Made by a program: the position numbers and the translations under genes. 64,000 nt of DNA from Pseudomonas marginalis (GTDB lineage: Bacteria > Pseudomonadota > Gammaproteobacteria > Pseudomonadales > Pseudomonadaceae), in NCBI RefSeq assembly GCF_900105325.1, contig NZ_FNSU01000003.1, positions 186,001-250,000 on the forward strand, read 5' to 3'. This document shows positions 16,618 through 24,334 of the stretch, one piece after another. A model generated the notes under the pieces. It was not told the DNA's origin, searched no databases, and worked only from the letters and a program-made list of their open reading frames with translations. How positions within the stretch are numbered: the stretch's first letter is position 1; every line of letters starts with the position of its first letter.

Positions 16618-17772
16618 TCAATGCGCGCCTGCGGCCTTGTTCAGATCGCTCTCCGCCCACTGCGTATACACACACGCATCCGCCGTCGCCCAGCGCACAC
16701 GCACCGGGTCGCCGGCCTTGAGGGGCATGCCCGCGGCGGACAGCGCCTTGACCGTCATCGATGTGCCGCCGAGGGTTTTCACTGTGCAGGTCTGGCTTTC
16801 GCCGAGGAACAGCACCTCACCCACAATCGCCGACACTTCATTCCAGCCCGCCGCCAGCGGTTGCTCAGCGGCCTGTTCGACACTCAGCGCCAGGGCTTTT
16901 TCCGGGCGTACCATCAGCAGCACATCCTGCTCGGTGTGCAGCCCGCTGGTCAGGCGAATCGACACGGATCGGCCTTCGAACGCCGCCGCCGCGTTGCCCT
17001 GGGCCTTGAGCTTGAGGAAGTTGGAGTTGCCGAGGAACGACGCCACGAACGCGTTCGGCGGGTTCTGGTACAGGTCGAAGCCGCTGCCCAGGCCGACGAT
17101 CTTGCCGTGGCTGAAAATCGCGATGCGCTGGGACAGGCGCATGGCTTCTTCCTGGTCGTGGGTCACGTAGACGATGGTGATGCCCAGGCGCCGGTGCAGT
17201 TGGCGCAGTTCGTCCTGCAGGTCTTCGCGCAACTTCTTGTCGAGGGCGCCGAGGGGTTCGTCCATCAGCAGGATGCGGGGTTCGTACACCAGCGCGCGGG
17301 CGATGGCGACCCGTTGCTGTTGGCCGCCGGACAATTGCGAAGGGCGGCGATGCGCAAATTGCTCAAGCTGCACCAGCTTGAGCATGGCGTCGACGCGCTT
17401 TTCGCGTTCGGCGCTGGCCAGTTTGCGAATCGCCAGGGGGAAGGCGATATTGTCGCGCACCGACAAATGCGGGAACAGCGAGTAGCGCTGGAACACCATG
17501 CCGATGTCGCGCTTGTGCGGCGGTACGTTGACCAGCGATTGGCCACTGACCAGGATCTCGCCGCTGCTTGGCGTTTCGAAGCCGGCAAGCATCGACAGCG
17601 TGGTGCTTTTGCCCGAGCCGCTGGAGCCGAGGAAGGTGAGGAATTCGCCGTCCTGGATGTCCAGCGAGATATTGTCCACGGCAGCGAATTCGCCGTAGTG
17701 CTTGTTCAGGTTGCGCAGGCTGACCAGGGGTTGGCCATGGCTCTGCGCGACATCGTTGATCACTGCACTCAT
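16618..17772 (-). CDS. ABC transporter ATP-binding protein (PotA/spermidine-putrescine type)
   Basis: 384 residues: Walker A GSSGSGKST (49-57), signature LSGGQQQRVAIARAL, Walker B RILLMDEPLGALD and H-loop VYVTHDQEEA. A C-terminal TOBE region (VRPEKALALS... VRVRWATADACVY) ends the protein. ATG 17772 has GAGGAG upstream. It is the last gene of a four-gene importer operon (binding protein, two permeases, ATPase) of the polyamine/opine/phosphonate family. It energises uptake of the unknown substrate of this regulon. Confidence 0.93.
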   Translation of the reverse strand: MSAVINDVAQSHGQPLVSLRNLNKHYGEFAAVDNISLDIQDGEFLTFLGSSGSGKSTTLSMLAGFETPSSGEILVSGQSLVNVPPHKRDIGMVFQRYSLFPHLSVRDNIAFPLAIRKLASAEREKRVDAMLKLVQLEQFAHRRPSQLSGGQQQRVAIARALVYEPRILLMDEPLGALDKKLREDLQDELRQLHRRLGITIVYVTHDQEEAMRLSQRIAIFSHGKIVGLGSGFDLYQNPPNAFVASFLGNSNFLKLKAQGNAAAAFEGRSVSIRLTSGLHTEQDVLLMVRPEKALALSVEQAAEQPLAAGWNEVSAIVGEVLFLGESQTCTVKTLGGTSMTVKALSAAGMPLKAGDPVRVRWATADACVYTQWAESDLNKAAGAH

Positions 17773-17789
17773 GTTCTTCTCCTCGGCGC

Positions 17790-18599
17790 TCAAGCGCGGG
17801 TTTCGGTACGCCGGCGAACGGCGGCGGCAATCACCATGACCAGCACCGAGAGGCCGATCAGCAGCGTCGACGCGACGGCGATCACAGGCGTCAGGTCCTG
17901 GCGCAGGGTGGTCCACATTTTTACGGGAAGGGTTTGCAGGGTCGGGCTGGCCATCATCACGCTGAGCACCACTTCGTCCCACGAGACCAGGAAGGCGAAC
18001 AGCGCACCGGCGACCATCCCCGGACGAATCGCCGGAAAGGTCACCTTGAACACCGCCTGCAACCGCGAGGCGCCGCAGATCACCGCCGCGTCTTCGATCG
18101 ACTGGTCGAACAGTTTCAGCGAGTTGATGATCGAGATGATGGTGAACGGCAGCGCCACGATCACATGGCTGACCACAAAGGCGAACATCGTGCCGGTGTA
18201 GCCAAGCTTCAGGAACAGCGCGTACACCGCCACGGCGATGATCACCAGCGGCACGATCATCGGCAGGGTGAACAGGCCGTAGAGCAATTCACGGCCGGGG
18301 AAGCGCCCGCGCACCAGGGCAAAGGCGGTGGGCAGGCCGAGGGCGACGGCGAATACGGTGGTCAGCACGGCCACCTTGAGGCTGGCCATGGCTGCGTTCA
18401 TCCAGTCGGCGTTGGAGAAGAACTGGCCGTACCATTTCAGCGTCCAGCCCGGCGGCGGGAACACCAGCCATTGCGACGAGCCGAACGACAGCAGCACGAT
18501 GAACACGATCGGCAGCAGCAGGAACAGGCCGATCAACCCGGTGGTGGTGTAGAGGCCCAAGCGCATCCTGCGGCTCATGGCATTGGGGGTCAGGAGCAT
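17790..18599 (-). CDS. ABC transporter permease (PotC type)
   Basis: 269 residues, six predicted helices. The EAA loop typical of BPD-type permeases is EDAAVICGASRLQAVFKVTFPAIRPGMVAGALFAF. It begins with LYTTTGLIGLFLLLPIVFIVLLSF. It pairs with the adjacent PotB-like permease to form the membrane channel of the importer. It lies 17 bp before the ATPase gene. Confidence 0.92.
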   Translation of the reverse strand: MLLTPNAMSRRMRLGLYTTTGLIGLFLLLPIVFIVLLSFGSSQWLVFPPPGWTLKWYGQFFSNADWMNAAMASLKVAVLTTVFAVALGLPTAFALVRGRFPGRELLYGLFTLPMIVPLVIIAVAVYALFLKLGYTGTMFAFVVSHVIVALPFTIISIINSLKLFDQSIEDAAVICGASRLQAVFKVTFPAIRPGMVAGALFAFLVSWDEVVLSVMMASPTLQTLPVKMWTTLRQDLTPVIAVASTLLIGLSVLVMVIAAAVRRRTETRA

Positions 18600-18605
18600 G
18601 ACGGC

Positions 18606-19535
18606 TTACCTCGCGTTGCTGGCGCCAACCGGGGATTCCGGCTGAAGCTTCAGGTAGAAGTAGAACAGCACCAGAGTGATGAAGATCAGCAACGCGGCGC
18701 CGGCACTGGCCAGGCCCCAATTGAGGAACGATTGCACCTGCTGGATGATGAACTCGGGCAGCATCATGTTCTGCGCACCGCCGAGCAGTGCCGGGGTGAC
18801 GTAGTAACCGAGGGACATCACGAACACCATCAGGCCGCCGGAGAACAACCCCGGCCGGCACAGCGGCAGGAACACGCGGAAGAAGTTGGTCCACGGGCTC
18901 GCGCCGCAGATCGAGCCGGCCTGCAGGATCATCGGGTCGATGGCCTGCATGGTCGCCTGCAATGGCAGCACGATGAACGGGATCATGATGTAGCTCATGC
19001 CGATCACCACGCCGGTGAGGTTATGCACCATCTCCAGGGGCACATCGATGATGCCCATGGCCATCAGCGCCTTGTTGATCACCCCGGAGGCTTGCAGCAA
19101 GACCAGCCAGGAGTAAGTGCGGGCGAGCAGGCTGGTCCACATCGACAGCAGCACAATATTCAGGATCCAGCGTCCCCAGCCGCGCGGCACCAGGGTGATC
19201 GCCCAGGCCAGCGGAAAGCCCAGCAGCAGGCTGAACAGGGTCACCAGGCCCGCCACCGAAAAGGTGTTGAGCAGCACCCGTGCATAGGCCGAGTTGGCGA
19301 ACAGCTGTTCATAGTTGCCCAGGCCCGGCACCGGCTCCAGCACACCGCGCAGCAGCAGGCCGATCAGCGGCGCCAGGAAGAACAGGCCGAGGAACAGCAG
19401 GGCCGGGATCAGGTTGCTCGAGCCCCGCCAGCGCTGTGCCAGGGACGGCGCCCCGGCCTTGGGCGAAACCGCGCCGGCAGCGCCGAGGGCGCTCCCGGTC
19501 GGTGTGGTTGCCGTCATTTTCATTTGACTAGCCAT
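18606..19535 (-). CDS. ABC transporter permease (PotB type)
   Basis: 309 residues with a ~40-residue Ala/Pro-rich cytoplasmic N-terminus and six helices. The EAA loop is LQAGSICGASPWTNFFRVFLPLCRPGLFSGGLMVF. Two starts are possible: ATG 19535 after GGTGGA, or ATG 19523, which overlaps the stop of the binding-protein gene as ATGA. It forms the importer channel with the PotC-like partner 6 bp downstream. Confidence 0.92.
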   Translation of the reverse strand: MASQMKMTATTPTGSALGAAGAVSPKAGAPSLAQRWRGSSNLIPALLFLGLFFLAPLIGLLLRGVLEPVPGLGNYEQLFANSAYARVLLNTFSVAGLVTLFSLLLGFPLAWAITLVPRGWGRWILNIVLLSMWTSLLARTYSWLVLLQASGVINKALMAMGIIDVPLEMVHNLTGVVIGMSYIMIPFIVLPLQATMQAIDPMILQAGSICGASPWTNFFRVFLPLCRPGLFSGGLMVFVMSLGYYVTPALLGGAQNMMLPEFIIQQVQSFLNWGLASAGAALLIFITLVLFYFYLKLQPESPVGASNAR

Positions 19536-20545
19536 TCATTCCACCGTGTCGCAATGGCCGGACCGTTCTTGGCCCAGTAGGCGAAATCGAGGGTGATCTG
19601 GTCCTTGACGTAGGCAGTCGGCAGGTTCGGCGCGAGCACCGAATCCAGGCGCTGCACGCTGTCGATGTTCACCGGTGCGTAGGCGGTCAGGTTGGAGAAA
19701 TCTGCCTGGCCCTTGGCGCTGCTGGCGTTGGCCAGGAACTTCATCGCCGCCGCTTTGTTTTTCGATCCTTTAGGCACGACGAGGATGTCGGCCATGACCA
19801 GGTTCTGCTTCCAGCTCACGCCCACGGGCGCGCCGTCTTCCTGCAGGGCGTGGATGCGACCGTTCCAGAACTGGCCCATGCTGACTTCGCCGGAGGCCAA
19901 CAACTGTTGCGACTGCGCACCGCCGCCCCACCAGACGATGTCTTTCTTGATGGTGTCGAGTTTCTTGAAGGCGCGGTCCAGGTCCAGGGGGTAGAGCTTG
20001 TCGGCCGGGACGCCGTCGGCCAGCAGCGCCAGTTCGAGCACGCCGGGGCTTGGCCATTTGTAGAGGGCGCGCTTGCCGGGGTAGGTCTTGGTGTCGAACA
20101 GCGCGGTCCAGTCCTGGGGCTTGCCGGCGCCGAGCTTGCCTTCGTTGTAGCCGAGCACGAAGGAGAAGAAGAACGAGCCCACGCCATGGTCGGAGACGAA
20201 GCGCGGGTCGATCTTGTCGCGCTGGATCACCGAGAAGTCGAGGGGTTCGAGCAGGCCTTCGGCGGCGGCGCGCAAGGCAAAGTCGGCCTCGACATCCACC
20301 ACGTCCCACTGCACGTTGCCGCTTTCGACCATAGCCTTGAGTTTGCCGTAGTCGGTGGGCCCATCCTGGACCACGGTAATGCCGCTGGCCTTGCTGAACG
20401 GGTCGGCCCAGGCCTGCTTCTGCGCATCCTGGGTGCTACCGCCCCAGCTCACGAAATTGACGCTTTCGGCCGCCATGGCCGCGTGAGTGGCTGTGGCCAA
20501 TAAACCCGCGAACAGCACTGCGGTTGCACGTTTGTTCAACACCAT
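19520..20545 (-). CDS. Periplasmic substrate-binding protein of the polyamine/opine-type ABC importer
   Basis: 341 residues. The signal peptide is MVLNKRATAVLFAGLLATATHAAMA (cut near A-A-E-S). The mature part is a type 2 binding fold: VNFVSWGGSTQDAQKQAWADPFSKASGITVVQDGPTDYGKLKAMVESGNVQWDVVDVEADFA. It belongs to the PotD/extracellular-solute-binding family 1 group. The Asp-rich pocket typical for polyamine binding is not obvious, so the ligand is open. ATG 20545 follows GAGGG. A ~165-nt structured leader and a GntR-type operator precede it. Confidence 0.88.
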   Translation of the reverse strand: MVLNKRATAVLFAGLLATATHAAMAAESVNFVSWGGSTQDAQKQAWADPFSKASGITVVQDGPTDYGKLKAMVESGNVQWDVVDVEADFALRAAAEGLLEPLDFSVIQRDKIDPRFVSDHGVGSFFFSFVLGYNEGKLGAGKPQDWTALFDTKTYPGKRALYKWPSPGVLELALLADGVPADKLYPLDLDRAFKKLDTIKKDIVWWGGGAQSQQLLASGEVSMGQFWNGRIHALQEDGAPVGVSWKQNLVMADILVVPKGSKNKAAAMKFLANASSAKGQADFSNLTAYAPVNIDSVQRLDSVLAPNLPTAYVKDQITLDFAYWAKNGPAIATRWNEWLVK

Positions 20546-20712
20546 TTTCACGCCCTCATTTGTTTTGTTATTGAGCGGGCTTGGTAATGCCCGCCTATCG
20601 GGAGCAGTAGGTCCATCCGGGGCCTCTAATCGAGGCCCCAAAAGGCGACCGTGCCAAGGGCTGTTATTGGTGCTCTCCCTGGCGGGCGCACTTGGCGGAA
20701 GCGTTCGGTCTA
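20546..20712 (-). promoter_or_regulatory. Structured ~165-nt mRNA leader before the ABC-importer operon
   Basis: Three stems can be drawn on the minus-strand RNA. One is GCCAAG/CTTGGC (20691-20696 with 20653-20658). The second is an 8-bp GGGGCCTC/GAGGCCCC hairpin (20619-20639). The third is a 6-bp GCGGGC/GCCCGC hairpin (20575-20594) that ends ~29 nt before the start codon. None is followed by a T-tract. I recognise no known riboswitch class. Confidence 0.4.
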
Positions 20713-20737
20713 TGGAATATCATATTATGGTATTCCA
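20713..20737. promoter_or_regulatory. GntR-type operator pair before the ABC-importer operon
   Basis: TGGAATATCA (20713-20722) and TGGTATTCCA (20728-20737) are near-palindromes matching the TGGTATACCA sites at 21917 and 27317. They lie ~170 bp upstream of the binding-protein start, in the promoter region between it and ribBA. The FCD-GntR protein of this cluster is the probable ligand. Confidence 0.6.
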
Positions 20738-20773
20738 AACTTTGTGCAAGCATTTTGCCTTACCGGTTATCCG

Positions 20774-21883
20774 TCATTCGGTGAAGGGAATGCTCTCGAC
20801 CACCTCCAGGTCGTAGCCGGTCAGCCCGGCGTATTTGAGGGGCGGGCCGAGGTGACGCAGCTTGCCGACGCCGAGGTCCTGCAAGATCTGCGCCCCGGTG
20901 CCCACTTCAGAATAGATGCGCGACTGCGAACGGTTGAACTGGCGCGGCGCCTGGGTCAGTTGCGGCACGCGTTCCAGCAGCGCCTGGGACGACTCATGGT
21001 TGGCTAGCACCACCACTACGCCAGTGCCTTCAGCGGCGACACGTTGCAAGGCCGCCCACAGCGTCCAGTTGGACGGGCCGCTGTAGTCGGCACCGACCAG
21101 GTCGCGCAGCGGGTCGATCACATGCACGCGCACCAGCGCCGGGGTATCGCGGCGCAACTGGCCCATCACCATGGCCATGTGCACGCCGCCGTCGATGCGG
21201 TCTTCAAAGGTGATCAGGCGGAATGTGCCGTGCACCGTGGGCAGGTCGCGTTCACCGATGCGCACCACGGTGCGTTCGGTGCTGAGGCGATAGTGGATCA
21301 GGTCGGCGATGGTGCCGATCTTGATGCCGTGCTTGCGCGCGAAGATTTCCAGGTCGGGGCGGCGGGCCATGGTGCCGTCGTCGTTCATCACTTCGACGAT
21401 CACCGACGCCGGGGTGTGCCCGGCCAGGCGCGCCAAGTCGCAGCCGGCTTCGGTGTGGCCGGCGCGCGTCAACACGCCGCCATCCTTGGCGCGCAACGGG
21501 AAGATATGCCCCGGCTGCACGATGTCGGCCGGCCCGGCATTGACATCTACGGCCGCTGCCACGGTGCGTGCGCGGTCGGCGGCGGAGATGCCGGTAGTCA
21601 CGCCGCTGGCGGCTTCGATGGACACGGTAAACGCGGTGCTGAACACGCTGCCATTGCTCGGCACCATCTGTTCCAGGCCCAGGCGCTGGCAGTGTTCGTC
21701 GGTGAGGGTCAGGCAGATCAGGCCACGGGCTTCGCGAGCCATGAAACTGATAGTCTCGGCGGTACAGCAGGCCGCAGGCAGCAACAGGTCGCCTTCGTTT
21801 TCCCGGTCTTCGTCGTCCACCAGGAGCACCATCTTGCCTTGGCGGTAGTCTTCGATGATGTCTGCGATGCTGTTGAAGGACAT
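20774..21883 (-). CDS. Accessory RibBA: 3,4-dihydroxy-2-butanone-4-phosphate synthase with degenerate GTP cyclohydrolase II domain
   Basis: 369 residues. The N-terminal RibB domain has LLVDDEDRENEGDLL (acidic metal/substrate loop), FPLRAKDGGVLTRAGHTEAG and TPASVIVEVMNDDGTMARRPDL. It makes 3,4-dihydroxy-2-butanone 4-phosphate for riboflavin. The C-terminal RibA-like domain has VRVHVIDPLRDLVGADYSG where true cyclohydrolases carry the three zinc Cys; it has no Cys, so it is inactive as GTP cyclohydrolase. It shares an operator with the divergent DUF1330 gene, so this copy is induced with the catabolic cluster, presumably to feed flavin to its oxidoreductases. Confidence 0.9.
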   Translation of the reverse strand: MSFNSIADIIEDYRQGKMVLLVDDEDRENEGDLLLPAACCTAETISFMAREARGLICLTLTDEHCQRLGLEQMVPSNGSVFSTAFTVSIEAASGVTTGISAADRARTVAAAVDVNAGPADIVQPGHIFPLRAKDGGVLTRAGHTEAGCDLARLAGHTPASVIVEVMNDDGTMARRPDLEIFARKHGIKIGTIADLIHYRLSTERTVVRIGERDLPTVHGTFRLITFEDRIDGGVHMAMVMGQLRRDTPALVRVHVIDPLRDLVGADYSGPSNWTLWAALQRVAAEGTGVVVVLANHESSQALLERVPQLTQAPRQFNRSQSRIYSEVGTGAQILQDLGVGKLRHLGPPLKYAGLTGYDLEVVESIPFTE

Positions 21884-21916
21884 GGAGAGTGCTCGATTTG
21901 TTGGTTGTATGTATTA

Positions 21917-21926
21917 TGGTATACCA
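21917..21926. promoter_or_regulatory. GntR-type operator between ribBA and the DUF1330 gene
   Basis: A perfect 10-bp palindrome TGGTATACCA within GTATTATGGTATACCACAA. It lies 34 bp upstream of the ribBA start and 27 bp upstream of the DUF1330 start, so one bound dimer could block both promoters. It matches the site at 27317-27326. Confidence 0.7.
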
Positions 21927-21952
21927 CAAAAACTCAACAAGAGGATGTCACG

Positions 21953-22246
21953 ATGAAGGCCTACTGGATTGCCCATGTGGATGTGTCCGATGCCGAGCAA
22001 TACACGCAGTACACCCAGCGCGCGCCGGCGGCGTTTGCGAAGTTTGGCGGGCGGTTCCTGGCCAGGGGCGGGCGCAGCGAGGCAATGGAAGGCGGGCCGG
22101 CACGGCAGCGTAATGTGGTGATTGAGTTTGAGAGCTATGAGCAGGCGGTGGCGTGCTACGAATCTGCCGAATATCAGGAGGCGAAGGCGCACCGTGAAGG
22201 GGTGGGGGTGGCGCAGATCATCATTGTGGAAGGGTTGGCGCCCTGA
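21953..22246 (+). CDS. DUF1330 family protein
   Basis: 97 residues. It is a ferredoxin-like alpha/beta-barrel (dimeric) domain: KAYWIAHVDVSDAEQYTQYTQRAPAAFAKFGGRFLARGG, then RNVVIEFESYEQAVACYESAEYQEAKAHR, the DUF1330 hallmark. Members are often found in catabolic clusters next to monooxygenases or hydrolases, without an assigned reaction. It is the only plus-strand gene of this regulon, divergent from ribBA. Confidence 0.88.
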   Translation: MKAYWIAHVDVSDAEQYTQYTQRAPAAFAKFGGRFLARGGRSEAMEGGPARQRNVVIEFESYEQAVACYESAEYQEAKAHREGVGVAQIIIVEGLAP

Positions 22247-22272
22247 TTTTTTCAGGTATAAACCGATTCAGA

Positions 22273-22363
22273 GGTGGGAGGGGGCTTGCTCCCGATGGCG
22301 GTAGTTCAGTCACTTCATGTATTGACTGACATAGTGCTATCGGGAGCAAGCCCCCTCCCACAT
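22273..22363. repeat. BIME between convergent DUF1330 and Nudix genes
   Basis: GTGGGAGGGGGCTTGCTCCC faces its complement GGGAGCAAGCCCCCTCCCAC, with ~50 bases between. This gives a strong hairpin on either strand and a plausible two-way transcription stop. Confidence 0.85.
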
Positions 22364-22387
22364 TTTGATCCGTGTTTAGCCGTGAGA

Positions 22388-22951
22388 TCAGCGGATAAAG
22401 TGGATCTTGCCGCTGTCGTCATTACCGATATAGATGCCATACACCCCAGCCTGGCGTTCCTCGATATACCGTTCGAGAATCTGCCGGATCGCCGGGTAGT
22501 AGATGCTCTCCCAGGGAATCTCCTCGGGCGCGAAGAACTTGTAGTCGAGGGTTTCCGGGCCGAACTGGCCGGTGATCTCCAGCGCGATGGCGCGGAAGAT
22601 GATGTACACCTCGCTGATCCTGGGCACGCTGAAGATCGAGTAGGGCGAGAGGATCTCGGCGCGTACGCCGCTTTCTTCCCAGACTTCACGCAACGCCGCC
22701 TGCTCAGTGGTTTCGCCACCTTCCATAAAGCCGGCAGGCAAGGTCCAGGTGCCCGGGCGGGGCGGGATCGCCCGTTGGCACAGCAGGTATTTGCCGTCCT
22801 GCTCGATGATGCAGCCGGCGATGATCTTGGGGTTGATGTAGTGGATATAGCCGCAGCCCCGGCACATCAGGCGCTCATGGGTATCGCCCGGTGGCAGCTG
22901 GTGACCGAGGTCACTGCCGCCGCATGTCGGGCAAAAACTGGGGCTGGCCAA
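22388..22951 (-). CDS. Nudix hydrolase with N-terminal zinc ribbon
   Basis: 187 residues. A zinc ribbon (Cys 7, 10, 30, 33) precedes a Nudix domain with a complete box GFMEGGETTEQAALREVWEESG (74-95). The architecture resembles NADH pyrophosphatase-like and ADP-ribose/FAD-cleaving Nudix proteins. It starts 2 bp after the GntR gene stop, so it belongs to the same transcript. Cleavage of a nucleotide cofactor such as FAD or NADH is plausible; the substrate is unknown. Confidence 0.88.
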   Translation of the reverse strand: MASPSFCPTCGGSDLGHQLPPGDTHERLMCRGCGYIHYINPKIIAGCIIEQDGKYLLCQRAIPPRPGTWTLPAGFMEGGETTEQAALREVWEESGVRAEILSPYSIFSVPRISEVYIIFRAIALEITGQFGPETLDYKFFAPEEIPWESIYYPAIRQILERYIEERQAGVYGIYIGNDDSGKIHFIR

Positions 22952-22953
22952 GG

Positions 22954-23793
22954 TCAGTGACCTATGCGCGGTTCTTTCAGCGCGATGGGCAGGGTGATTT
23001 CCGGAATCTTGCCGGTTTCTTCCTGTTTGCGCTTGAGGTAGTCCAGGGCCACAGCGGCGGCGGCGCGCACGTGATCGACGCAGGCCTGGTGGGCCGCCAG
23101 CGGGTCGCCGCTCTTGATCGCCTGGACCATGCGTTCCATTTCCTGGTTACTGGTGCCGCGACGGTTTTCCTGGGACACCGAGGTGGCGCGCAGGTAGCTG
23201 ATGCGCGCTTGCAACTGGCGCAACTGGGTGGCCGCCACATGGTTGCCCGAACCTTCGAGCAGCACGTCGTAGAAGCCCTGGACCGAGTCGATGACCTGTT
23301 GCAGCTCACCGTCCTTGAGGGCCTTGCGGTTTTCTTCCAGGGCTTTTTCCAGGGCCTTGATGTCCTTGGCCTTGGCGCGCAGGGTAAACAGCTGCACGAT
23401 CAAGCCTTCGAGCACGCAGCGCAGTTCATAGATGTCGACGGCGTCGGCCAGGGTGATGATCGCCACCTGCGGGCCCTTGGCATCGGCGAATTCCACCAGG
23501 CCTTCGGACTCCAGGTGACGCAAGGCTTCGCGTACCGAGGTGCGGCTGACGCCGAGGCGGTCGCACAGGTCGCGCTCCACCAGGCGGTCACCGGGCAGCA
23601 GTTGGAAGTTCATGATGGCGCTGCGCAGTTTTTCCAGCACGATTTCGCGCAGGGTGACCGGGTTGTGATTGACCTTGAAGCTGTCGTCGAGGGGCGCGCG
23701 TTTCATGGGGTCTGCTCTGAATTTAGCGGTTAACTGGAGGCCTCGGCCGGCCGGGGCCGATTGAGGGCCGAAAATCGTGCCCAAGTTTATCAT
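22954..23793 (-). CDS. FCD-type GntR transcriptional regulator
   Basis: The winged-helix domain is VTLREIVLEKLRSAIMNFQLLPGDRLVERDLCDRLGVSRTSVREALRHLESEGLV. A C-terminal FCD ligand domain follows, with metal-site type residues (ELRCVLEGLIVQLF... YDVLLEGSGNHVAATQLRQL... DHVRAAAAVAL). ATG 23793 has AAGGA 7 bases upstream; ATG 23706 is an alternative. It lies in the middle of the DUF1185-to-Nudix operon. Palindromes TGGTATACCA at three promoters of the cluster fit the half-site style of FCD-GntR proteins, so it is probably the local repressor. Confidence 0.9.
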   Translation of the reverse strand: MINLGTIFGPQSAPAGRGLQLTAKFRADPMKRAPLDDSFKVNHNPVTLREIVLEKLRSAIMNFQLLPGDRLVERDLCDRLGVSRTSVREALRHLESEGLVEFADAKGPQVAIITLADAVDIYELRCVLEGLIVQLFTLRAKAKDIKALEKALEENRKALKDGELQQVIDSVQGFYDVLLEGSGNHVAATQLRQLQARISYLRATSVSQENRRGTSNQEMERMVQAIKSGDPLAAHQACVDHVRAAAAVALDYLKRKQEETGKIPEITLPIALKEPRIGH

Positions 23794-23836
23794 GCTGCGT
23801 TCCTTAAGCGACAAACCCTCACGGCCCCCGCGCGCC

Positions 23837-24322
23837 TCAGGCCAGGGCCGGCAGCGGGCCCAGCTTGCCCTTGTGGTAGATCATCGGCGTGACCGGCTCC
23901 TTGGGCAGGATCAGGTTCTTTACCGCGCCGACGATGATCGCGTGATCGCCGCCGTCGTATTCGCGCCACAGTTCGCACTCAATGATCGCCGTGGCCTTGG
24001 CCAGCAGCGGGTTGCCCAACTCGCTCAGGTGCCACTCGATGCCCTTGGCCTTTTCCTTGCCTTTGCTGGCGAAAGCATAGGCCTCGGCGGTCTGGTCGGC
24101 GGACAGCAAGTGGATCGCGAAGCGCTTGCTGTCGCGCAGGATCGGGTAGGTGTCCGACCCATAGTTAGGGCAGAACAGCACCAGCGCCGGGTCGATCGAC
24201 AGCGCGCTGAACGCACTGGCGGTAATGCCGACGATACCGCCGTCCGGGTCGAGGGTGGTGACCACCGTGACCCCGGAGGGGAATGAGCTCATGACGTCTT
24301 TGTAAATGCCGGGTTCGATCAT
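23837..24322 (-). CDS. Flavin reductase family protein
   Basis: 161 residues of the FMN-binding split-barrel flavin reductase family: SSFPSGVTVVTTLDPDGGIVGITASAFSALSIDPALVLFCP, FAIHLLSADQTAEAYAFASKG and DGGDHAIIVGAVKNL. Such enzymes (RutF/HpaC type) supply FMNH2 or FADH2 to a separate monooxygenase. No luciferase-like or class D monooxygenase is encoded nearby, so the partner must be elsewhere, or the protein acts alone. It sits 12 bp after the aldehyde dehydrogenase gene. Confidence 0.9.
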   Translation of the reverse strand: MIEPGIYKDVMSSFPSGVTVVTTLDPDGGIVGITASAFSALSIDPALVLFCPNYGSDTYPILRDSKRFAIHLLSADQTAEAYAFASKGKEKAKGIEWHLSELGNPLLAKATAIIECELWREYDGGDHAIIVGAVKNLILPKEPVTPMIYHKGKLGPLPALA

Positions 24323-24334
24323 GGTCGGGGTCTC

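Noticed and set aside
17934..19580. A 548-codon plus-strand frame opposite the ABC permeases
   Set aside because: Its His/Gln-rich translation is the mirror of membrane-protein codons; the minus-strand permeases are certain.
20546..20712. FMN riboswitch, given the neighbouring ribBA
   Set aside because: The leader lies before the transporter operon, not ribBA, and I could not find the conserved RFN-box elements.
22954..23036. GntR regulator as a repressor of ABC polyamine transport only
   Set aside because: Matching operators also precede ribBA/DUF1330 and the DUF1185 operon, so its likely role is wider.
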